Origin: an uncultured Bacilli bacterium
Lineage (GTDB): Bacteria > Bacillota_I > Bacilli_A > RF39 > UBA660
Direction: 5' to 3'
Length of the DNA: 33,048 bases
Assembly (NCBI GenBank): GCA_947623735.1
Contig: CANQHE010000011.1
Coordinates: 1 to 33,048, forward strand
Shown here: piece by piece, positions 6,942 to 13,889 of the stretch
Layout of the letters: each line of letters begins with the position of its first letter
How positions within the stretch are numbered: position 1 is the stretch's first letter
The notes under the pieces: generated by a model
Told to the model about the DNA's origin: nothing
Seen by the model: the letters and a program-made list of their open reading frames with translations, nothing else
Databases searched by the model: none
Made by a program: the position numbers and the translations under genes

Positions 6942-7457
6942 ATGGTGGTAAAGATGGATGAAACTATTCTATTAGAATTTATAGTGGGAATTTTTATTTT
7001 AACTGTTGTAGTTGTTCTTTACATTAAAAATAAAATTAATAAGCCTACTATTAATGATGAAAATATTAATAAACCGGAATTTTCTTATACTAAAAAAGCA
7101 TTACTTACAAAGGCGGAAATTAGCTTTTATAATAAACTTAAAGGAATAGATGCTAATTATATAGTTGTTCCTCAAGTAAATCTTGCCGCGGTAATAAATA
7201 AAGGTAAGTCAAGATATCGTAGTGAATTATTTCGAAATATAGATTTTGGGATATTTGATAAAGAGTTTAATTTACTTTTATTAATTGAATTAAATGATAA
7301 TACGCATAATGAATATAAGAGGAAAAAAAGAGATATAAAAGTTAGAAAGATACTTAGGGATGCTAAGATAAAATTACTTACTTTTTATACAAAATATCCT
7401 AATGAAACTAATTATTTTATAAATAGAGTTATGAATGCTATAAAAGAAAGTAATTAA
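6942..7457 (+). CDS. DUF2726-like protein with N-terminal TM
   Basis: LTKAEISFYNKLKGI...VPQVNLAAVIN...RNIDFGIFDKEFNLLLLIELNDNTH. Confidence 0.65.
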   Translation: MVVKMDETILLEFIVGIFILTVVVVLYIKNKINKPTINDENINKPEFSYTKKALLTKAEISFYNKLKGIDANYIVVPQVNLAAVINKGKSRYRSELFRNIDFGIFDKEFNLLLLIELNDNTHNEYKRKKRDIKVRKILRDAKIKLLTFYTKYPNETNYFINRVMNAIKESN

Positions 7458-8190
7458 TTAATAGTAAAATAATACCAATCATTAAACCTAAATATAAGTG
7501 TTTATTTAGATTATAACTTTTAGCTTTAGGGAGTATTACTTCAATAGCAAGCGAAATCATTATGCCAGCGACTAATAACAAAATTAGACTAATTAAACTA
7601 TTAGTTATGTATTTAGCGAGAAATATATAAGCTAAAAGTGCCCCTAGAGGTTCAGCGATTGCCGATAAGAAAGTCTTAAATAAGGCTTCTTTTTTAGAGT
7701 GAGTAGCATAATAGATAGGCATCGCAATACTTATTCCTTCAGGAATATTATGAAGAGATATCGCAAGTCCTAGTTTTAGGCCTAAAGTTAGATCTTGGTA
7801 AGAACTCATGAATGTGGCAATTCCTTCGGGAAAATTATGTAAGATAAGTGCCAGCATATTTAAGATACCTAGTTTGTAAAGATCATTAGAAAACTTTTCT
7901 TTATGCATTTCGCGATTTAAAAACTTAATAATGATAATACCGATTGTAAAACTTATACTTGATACTATTACTCCCCTTTTTAAACCATAAGCTTGGAGTA
8001 AAACAAAACTAGAACTGGGAATTAAATCTGTAATGCTGATACCTATCATAATAGCAAGCGAAAAAGAAAGAGATACGACAATAAATTTGGTAATATTTTC
8101 CGTTTTGACTTTAATAAAGATAGGAATTGCTCCGATTAAAGTGGCCAACCCGGCGAGTGATGAAACAACAAAGGCACCAATTATTTCCAT
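7438..8190 (-). CDS. ZIP-family divalent metal transporter (ZupT-like)
   Basis: Multi-TM; LILHNFPEGIATF and ISLHNIPEGISIAMPIY signature motifs. Confidence 0.85.
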   Translation of the reverse strand: MEIIGAFVVSSLAGLATLIGAIPIFIKVKTENITKFIVVSLSFSLAIMIGISITDLIPSSSFVLLQAYGLKRGVIVSSISFTIGIIIIKFLNREMHKEKFSNDLYKLGILNMLALILHNFPEGIATFMSSYQDLTLGLKLGLAISLHNIPEGISIAMPIYYATHSKKEALFKTFLSAIAEPLGALLAYIFLAKYITNSLISLILLLVAGIMISLAIEVILPKAKSYNLNKHLYLGLMIGIILLLINYFLL

Positions 8191-8258
8191 ATAATCACCA
8201 CTAAATATATGAATTTTAAATTAATAATAGACCATAATATTAGTGGGAGGGAAATGAA

Positions 8259-8408
8259 ATGAGAAGTCAAAATAATAGAAATTCTAGAAATGAAAGTCAA
8301 AAAAGTTCTAGAAATGAATCTTCAAGAAACTCTAGAAATAATGAATCTAGAAGTTCAAGAAGTTCAAGAAATAGCGATTGCTCAAGAAGTTCTAGAGAAA
8401 GTCGTTAA
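8259..8408 (+). CDS. 49-aa Arg/Ser/Asn-rich low-complexity protein; absent from the ORF track
   Basis: MRSQNNRNSRNESQKSSRNESSRNSRNNESRSSRSSRNSDCSRSSRESR; RBS GGGAGGG; terminator follows. Confidence 0.65.
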   Translation: MRSQNNRNSRNESQKSSRNESSRNSRNNESRSSRSSRNSDCSRSSRESR

Positions 8409-8430
8409 TTAAAAACATTAAAAAAAGGAA

Positions 8431-8463
8431 AAGAAGTTAAGATTTAAATTTGACTTCTTTTTT
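8431..8463 (+). terminator. Rho-independent terminator
   Basis: AAGAAGTTAA...TTGACTTCTT stem followed by T-tract. Confidence 0.65.
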
Positions 8464-8467
8464 ATAT

Positions 8468-9373
8468 CTAATGTTGGTTCATTAAAGGATGCTTTTCATA
8501 TTCCTTTTTTAAATGTTCATTAGTAAGATGCGTATAGATTTGAGTAGTTTTAATATCACTATGGCCTAAAAGTTCTTGAACAATACGTAGATCAGCCCCA
8601 TTATTTAAGAGATGAGTGGCAAAAGAATGACGCAATATGTGAGGACTAATATTTTTCTTTATCCCCTTTTCTTCACAGAGTTTTTTTAAAAATTTAAAGA
8701 AAGCTTGGCGTGTCATTTTGGTTTTACGACTACTAATAAAAACATATTCACTATCTTTTGTTCCTAATAGTTCTCCCCTGCCATAAGTAAGATATTTTAT
8801 TAAACAATCTTTAGCATAATCATTAATAGGAATAATCCGTTCTTTACTACCTTTACCAAAAACTTTAATCATATTATCATTTAAATAAAGATTACTCATC
8901 GTAAGATTACATAATTCACTTATTCTAATACCACTTGCATATAATAATTCTAACATGGCTAAATTTCGTAAATCATAAGCCGTAGAGGTTTTAATATCAA
9001 GTAAATTGTTTACTTCTTCAATAGTTAAATATTCGGGAAGTTTTTTTTCAAGTTTTGGCATATTAATACCAACACAAGGATTAATATTTATAATTTTTTT
9101 AGTTACGAGATATTCATAAAAGTTATTTAAAGTAGTTAGATGATGAGCTTTAGTTTTAGCTTTTTTAGTAGTTTCATTGCGCAAATATTCCCGGATATCA
9201 TCACTATGTAATTTAATAATATTAACTTTAAAATAACGGGCAAAATTAAGTAAATCATAAGTATAAGATTTTATAGTATTAAGAGAAGTATTATATTCCG
9301 AATATAAGTGTTCTTCTAAGTATATTTTTAATTCGGGATTACGGTTTAAGATGTCTTCTTTTTCTTCTTTCAT
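8468..9373 (-). CDS. xerD: Tyrosine recombinase XerC/XerD family
   Basis: N-terminal SAM-like core-binding domain; ASGIRISEL, HILRHSFATHLLNNGADLRIVQELLGHSDIKTTQIYTHL. Confidence 0.9.
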   Translation of the reverse strand: MKEEKEDILNRNPELKIYLEEHLYSEYNTSLNTIKSYTYDLLNFARYFKVNIIKLHSDDIREYLRNETTKKAKTKAHHLTTLNNFYEYLVTKKIININPCVGINMPKLEKKLPEYLTIEEVNNLLDIKTSTAYDLRNLAMLELLYASGIRISELCNLTMSNLYLNDNMIKVFGKGSKERIIPINDYAKDCLIKYLTYGRGELLGTKDSEYVFISSRKTKMTRQAFFKFLKKLCEEKGIKKNISPHILRHSFATHLLNNGADLRIVQELLGHSDIKTTQIYTHLTNEHLKKEYEKHPLMNQH

Positions 9374-9470
9374 ATTATTCCACCCTATTTATTATAACAC
9401 TAATTATATTAAAAGGTAAGATTTTATGGTATAATATAAATATTAAATATTTAAATGAGAGAGTGATGTT

Positions 9471-10670
9471 ATGGAACTTTTAGCAAATAAACTTAGACCT
9501 AAGAAATTAGAAGATATTATTGGACAAAAACATTTAGTTGGTGATAATAAGGTTTTATCTAATTTAGTTAAAAATGGGAAGATATTTTCGATGATTTTAT
9601 ATGGGAGACCTGGTATTGGAAAGACGAGTATTGCTAGTGCTTTAATTAGTGAACTTAAGATTAAAAGTAAGTTTTTAAATGCGACCACAAATAATAAGGC
9701 CGATTTTGATATTGCGATTGAAGAAGCGAAAATGTATGGGGAGATGATTTTAGTAATAGATGAGATTCATCGGATGAATAAAGATAAACAAGATATATTA
9801 TTACCCCATATTGAATCAGGATTAATTATTTTAATTGGACTTACAACATCTAATCCTTATCATAAGATTAATCCCGCGATTAGAAGTAGATGTCAAATTT
9901 ATGAATTAAAAGAATTAGAAGTTAGTGATATAATAGAAGGTATAAAAAGAGCTTTAAAGGAACTCCCAGATATAGAGATAAGTGATGATGCGATAAAACA
10001 TATTGCTCTTATTAGTGCGGGGGATTTTAGGAGTGCTTTAAATATTTTAGAAGTTGCTTATTATTCTTCTAGTGATCATCATATTACGATTGAAGATATA
10101 AAAAATATTAATAATAAAGCCGTATTTTTTCATGATAAAGATGAAGATGGCCACTATCAAGTGTTAAGTGCTTTTCAAAAATCAATTCGCGGAAGTGATG
10201 TTGATGCTTCTCTTCACTATTTAGCACGTTTATTAGTGGCCGGAGATTTAGATAGTATTTACCGGAGAATGAGTGTTATTGCCTATGAAGATATTGGACT
10301 TGCTAATCCCGCGATGGGACCAAAAGTTATGGCCGCGATTCATGCCGCCGAATTAGTTGGTTTACCGGAAGCAATTATACCTTTAGGTGTAGTAGTAACG
10401 GAGATGGCTTTATCCCCTAAAAGTAACAGTGCTTATTTAGCAATTAATGAAGCTGTAAATGATATAAATAAAGGATGTGCTTTAGAAATACCAAGACATC
10501 TTATAAATCCTTCTAAAGATTATATTTATCCGCATAATTATAAAAATGATTATTATCCGCAAGAGTATATGCCCAAAAATTTGAAGGATAGAAAATATTA
10601 TCATAAAAAAGATAATAAGTATGAGGCTAATTTAAATAAATTATACGAAGAAATGAGGAGTGGAAAATGA
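9471..10670 (+). CDS. rarA: Replication-associated recombination protein A (AAA+ ATPase)
   Basis: RPKKLEDIIGQKHLVG; Walker A YGRPGIGKTS; DEIHR; C-terminal MgsA domain. Confidence 0.92.
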   Translation: MELLANKLRPKKLEDIIGQKHLVGDNKVLSNLVKNGKIFSMILYGRPGIGKTSIASALISELKIKSKFLNATTNNKADFDIAIEEAKMYGEMILVIDEIHRMNKDKQDILLPHIESGLIILIGLTTSNPYHKINPAIRSRCQIYELKELEVSDIIEGIKRALKELPDIEISDDAIKHIALISAGDFRSALNILEVAYYSSSDHHITIEDIKNINNKAVFFHDKDEDGHYQVLSAFQKSIRGSDVDASLHYLARLLVAGDLDSIYRRMSVIAYEDIGLANPAMGPKVMAAIHAAELVGLPEAIIPLGVVVTEMALSPKSNSAYLAINEAVNDINKGCALEIPRHLINPSKDYIYPHNYKNDYYPQEYMPKNLKDRKYYHKKDNKYEANLNKLYEEMRSGK

Positions 10671-11641
10671 GAATTAGTGTTATTGGAACAGGTATTTATG
10701 GGATTAGTTTAGCATTGCAAATAGCTTTAAATAAACATGAAGTTATAATGTGGAGTGAAAATAAAACGTTGGTTGAAAACTTTAAGAAAAAACATAGTTT
10801 AGAACCCATCACGGATATTGTTATTCCTAAAAATATTAATGTTACTTGTGATTTAGAGTTAGCAATAAAAGATGTTGATTTAATATTTATAGCAACATCT
10901 GCGAAGTATTTAAAAGAGACGTGTCTTAATATGCTAAGTTTTTATGATAAGAAAATACCAATTGTAATTGCTAGTAAAGGTATTTTAAATGATACTTGTT
11001 GTTTTTTATCTGATATTTTAAAAAATACGTTAAAAGCTAAAAATATTGGAGTTATTTCTGGGCCTACTTTTGCCGCGGATTTATTAAATAAGGAAGTGGC
11101 GGCCTTAAGTATAGCAACAACTAAGAGATGTGTTAAAGATAAAGTTAATCAAGCTCTTGGAAGTTCCACATTAAAGTTAAGATGGAATAATGATATTTAT
11201 GGAACCCAAATATGTGGTAGTATTAAAAATGTTATTGCCATCGCATCAGGAATAATTGAGGGTTTAGGTTATAGTGATTCAACTAGAGCTTTTTTACTTA
11301 CAGAGGCTTTACACGATATTAAAGATTTACTTTTAAAATTAGAATGTAATCCTAAAACTATTCTTTCTTATGCCGGGGTCGGAGATTTAATTTTAACCGC
11401 GACATCTGTTAAGAGTAGGAATTATAGATATGGGATTCTTTTAGGGAAAAAAGTAGCTAAAAAAGAAATTGCTAATTATTTAGAAGAGAATACTACGGAA
11501 GGATATTATACTTTAATAGCCATTAGAGAACTCTTAAAAAGAAGAAAAATTAAAATGCCAATTATTGATATTCTTTATGATATAGCAATAAAGGGTAAAG
11601 ATGCCGAGACATTAATACAATTTTTAATTAATAAAAAATAA
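10667..11641 (+). CDS. gpsA: NAD(P)H-dependent glycerol-3-phosphate dehydrogenase
   Basis: GTGIYGISLA Rossmann motif, SGPTFAADL, KNVIAIASGIIEGLG. Confidence 0.9.
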   Translation: MRISVIGTGIYGISLALQIALNKHEVIMWSENKTLVENFKKKHSLEPITDIVIPKNINVTCDLELAIKDVDLIFIATSAKYLKETCLNMLSFYDKKIPIVIASKGILNDTCCFLSDILKNTLKAKNIGVISGPTFAADLLNKEVAALSIATTKRCVKDKVNQALGSSTLKLRWNNDIYGTQICGSIKNVIAIASGIIEGLGYSDSTRAFLLTEALHDIKDLLLKLECNPKTILSYAGVGDLILTATSVKSRNYRYGILLGKKVAKKEIANYLEENTTEGYYTLIAIRELLKRRKIKMPIIDILYDIAIKGKDAETLIQFLINKK

Positions 11642-11661
11642 CTAGTAACTTTTTTAAGAAA

Positions 11662-12336
11662 CTAGTTTTTTAATATATCTAAGAATACGTAATTAGCAAG
11701 CATTATACCCGCGACGGAAGGAACAAAGATGGCACTTCCAATATTATTTAGAGTATTTTTTGCTTCTTCACTACTCCAGACAACAGGAATATTTAGAGGT
11801 ATTGCTTCTTTTTTTAAGTTAGTGCGAAGCTTTTTAGCAAGGGGGTCATTAAAGGTTTTATTAAGTGTCGTAATAGTAAGTTTTGCGGGATTTAATTTCC
11901 TTCCGGTTCCAAGACACGTAATTATTTTAATATTTTTATTTAAAGCATATTTTATAAGACTTATTTTTATCTTAATATCATCACAAGCATCAATAATATA
12001 ATCATAATTATCATTTATATATTGATTAAAATTATCTTCTGTTAAAAAAACATCTAAAGCTTTAATATTTAGATCAGGATTAATACTTAAAGCCCTTTTT
12101 TTAGCAACTTCCGCTTTTCTCTCATTTAGATTATTTTGATTAGATATTATTTGGCGATTTAAATTAGATAATTCTATTTTATCACCATCAATAATCGTTA
12201 GATTAGAAAATCCGGTTCTAACTAAGGCTTCTAAAGCAAAGCCCCCTACTCCACCTAGACCTACTAGCAAGATATTAGCTTTTTTTATCTTTAATAAGTT
12301 GGTTTCATTTATTAAACTTAAGAGACGTTCATCCAT
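11662..12336 (-). CDS. tcdA: tRNA threonylcarbamoyladenosine dehydratase (ThiF/HesA family)
   Basis: VGLGGVGGFALEALVRTGFSNLTIIDGDKIELSNLNRQI; DYIIDACDDIKIK. Confidence 0.88.
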   Translation of the reverse strand: MDERLLSLINETNLLKIKKANILLVGLGGVGGFALEALVRTGFSNLTIIDGDKIELSNLNRQIISNQNNLNERKAEVAKKRALSINPDLNIKALDVFLTEDNFNQYINDNYDYIIDACDDIKIKISLIKYALNKNIKIITCLGTGRKLNPAKLTITTLNKTFNDPLAKKLRTNLKKEAIPLNIPVVWSSEEAKNTLNNIGSAIFVPSVAGIMLANYVFLDILKN

Positions 12337-12361
12337 AATTTATCACCATTTAAATTATAGC

Positions 12362-12547
12362 AAATAAAATGCCCGAAGGAAAGTCTACTTTGAGAATAAA
12401 ATCCCGCGCACTCGCAGGTGGTAAGAAACATACATACTTCTGGATTCTGGCAAATCAAGACCAGCATTCAACTCCATATGTAATTATTCTCCCTAAATAA
12501 TCTCATAGTCGGTTTTATTTAAAAATAAACTATATCCTTCAGGTATT
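12362..12547 (-). ncRNA. ssrS: Probable 6S RNA
   Basis: ~185-nt gene-free structured RNA with upstream TTGAAT-18-TATAAT; terminal helix UACCUGAAGGA/UCCUUCGGGCA, flanked by GAGAAUAA/UUAUUCUC, 3'-side bubble hairpin CCUGCG-AGUG-CGCGGG, apical stem CUGG..CCAG; near tcdA/rarA. Confidence 0.68.
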
Positions 12548-12603
12548 ATTATTATATCATAAGTAATATTTATTATTCAAGATAATTATGATAATTTGAT
12601 AAT

Positions 12604-13104
12604 TTAATTAGTAACTAAATTATAAGATAAGCATTTTTCTTCTAATAAAGGGAAATTACAACAACGTATTAAGACTTTATTATCTAATGTTTTATTTTTA
12701 TAACCTTTATATAAATATTCAGCTTTATTTCTTACTTTACTATTATTGCGATTAAGCCAATATAATTGTAAACTTAATAATTGATAATAGTGAGATTCAC
12801 TAGGCATTTCATCTAAATTTAAGACTTCATAACAATTATTATTAACTGGTATCATATTATTAAAATTAATAGCCCCAAGAATACCACCGGCGATTTTCAT
12901 AAAATCTATAGCGTTTTTCATTTTTTGATGCTTGGCTTTAGGACTAGATAAAGGAGCAAAATATTCTAGCCCTTCGACATTAAATAATATGCCTACAAAT
13001 GGGCGTGTACGTTTAGCTCCAGAATTATAGCATACTTTCTTATCAAATTCTCTTAAATAATTACAGTAGTGATAATCTACTTGTACAATCGTAAATTTTT
13101 TCAT
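12604..13104 (-). CDS. ToxN/AbiQ-family type III toxin (endoribonuclease)
   Basis: FTIVQVDYHYCNYLREFDKKV...RPFVGILFNVEGLEYFAPLSSPKAKHQKMK...GAINFNNMIPV, characteristic of ToxN/AbiQ. Confidence 0.85.
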   Translation of the reverse strand: MKKFTIVQVDYHYCNYLREFDKKVCYNSGAKRTRPFVGILFNVEGLEYFAPLSSPKAKHQKMKNAIDFMKIAGGILGAINFNNMIPVNNNCYEVLNLDEMPSESHYYQLLSLQLYWLNRNNSKVRNKAEYLYKGYKNKTLDNKVLIRCCNFPLLEEKCLSYNLVTN

Positions 13105-13130
13105 TTTTTAATCATCCCTTCCTTAATATT

Positions 13131-13160
13131 ATTATAACAAATGTTCGCCATGTATGTCAA
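13131..13160 (-). promoter_or_regulatory. Consensus promoter immediately upstream of toxN
   Basis: TTGACA (complement 13155-13160), 18 bp, TATAAT (complement 13131-13136); RBS AAGGAAGGG before ATG 13104. Confidence 0.7.
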
Positions 13161-13220
13161 AGATTTTTGATGCTTGAAAACAAAAAGCTTTAAAGTACAA
13201 GCAATTATCTAAAATAGTAT

Positions 13221-13290
13221 ATAAAAACCTAGTTATCAAAACTAGGTTCTAAATGACCTAGAGCTTCAAAAGTTTTCTAGGCACTACTCG
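13221..13290 (-). ncRNA. Attenuator-like leader RNA upstream of toxN
   Basis: Promoter TTGACT-18-TATATT (complement 13297-13326); hairpin CCTAGA..TCTAGG then terminator AACCTAGTT-TTGAT-AACTAGGTT-TTTTT; segments 2 and 3 can pair as CTAGGT/ACCTAG. Confidence 0.6.
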
Positions 13291-13375
13291 ATTTGTAATA
13301 TACCATACTTATATAAATTAAGTCAATACAAAATTATGCTATTTTTAATAATCTGCTAATTTTCATTTGGAGATT

Positions 13376-13597
13376 ATGAAAAAGAAAAACGGAGAATTTA
13401 TTGAATTTATTTGTTCAAAATGCAAAACTAAAGAAAGGATTCCCACAGAGATAGTTGAGATGCTTGATTATGCCGATCAAATCGATGTTGATACTTCTGT
13501 TCCTCCTCGATTTGATTGTAAAAAATGCGATGGTAAAATGGTTCCAATTTATTATATCGGAGCCAATGGTAGAATTTACGAATATACAGAAGAATAA
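13376..13597 (+). CDS. Small zinc-ribbon-like protein (two CxxC), IS91-like element passenger
   Basis: MKKKNGEFIEFICSKCKTKERIPTEIVEMLDYADQIDVDTSVPPRFDCKKCDGKMVPIYYIGANGRIYEYTEE; near-identical to 31591..31812. Confidence 0.75.
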   Translation: MKKKNGEFIEFICSKCKTKERIPTEIVEMLDYADQIDVDTSVPPRFDCKKCDGKMVPIYYIGANGRIYEYTEE

Positions 13598-13613
13598 TTA
13601 AAATTCACTTTAA

Positions 13614-13647
13614 AACTGAGTACTTTTGGTGTGCTCAGTTTTTTTAT
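13614..13647 (+). terminator. Rho-independent terminator of the small ORF
   Basis: AAACTGAG...CTCAGTTT followed by T-tract. Confidence 0.7.
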
Positions 13648-13693
13648 TTCTCTTATTTTTTATTTATTCTTATCTAAAAGCAATTTCCTATAA

Positions 13694-13724
13694 GACAAAA
13701 AAATTAGAGTGTGCTCTCTAATTT
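13694..13724 (-). terminator. Rho-independent terminator after the ToxI-like repeats
   Basis: - strand AAATTAGAG-AGCACA-CTCTAATTT-TTTTG. Confidence 0.75.
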
Positions 13725-13858
13725 GCTTTTTTAAATCCCGTTTAATGGTAGGGTTCACCGCTTTTATTAATTTCCTCTTTTTATTGGTGGGAATCACACG
13801 CTTTTATTATTTCCTCTTATGGTGGGAATCACCGCTTTTTATATACAATTTCTTGTAC
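13725..13858 (-). ncRNA. ToxI-like type III antitoxin RNA: three ~34-40 nt repeats plus partial
   Basis: - strand AAAAGCGGTGATTCCCACCATAAGAGGAAATAAT / AAAAGCGTGTGATTCCCACCAATAAAAAGAGGAAATTAAT / AAAAGCGGTGAACCCTACCATTAAACGGGATTTAA / AAAAGC; promoter TTGACA-17-TAATAT (complement 13865-13893); terminator follows. Confidence 0.78.
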
Positions 13859-13889
13859 AATCTAATATTATCATAAATATTTATGTTTG

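Larger units (their letters stand above)
13374..13705 (+). repeat. Inverted near-identical copy of 31482..31814 (IS91-like element tail with small ORF)
   Basis: Same ORF, same terminator and same end AAAAGCAATTTCCTATAAGA-AAAAAAAT in opposite orientation. Confidence 0.85.

Noticed and set aside
12362-12547. Initial reading of + strand GAAGGAAAGTC as an RNase P RNA fragment
   Set aside because: The other RNase P conserved regions are missing; the promoter and helices on the - strand match 6S-like architecture instead.
13725-13839. Short repeats that could be read as a mini-CRISPR array
   Set aside because: Only three units, the repetition covers the whole unit with no unique spacers, there are no cas genes, and the units are followed immediately by an intrinsic terminator with pseudoknot-capable pairing; ToxI-like RNA fits better.
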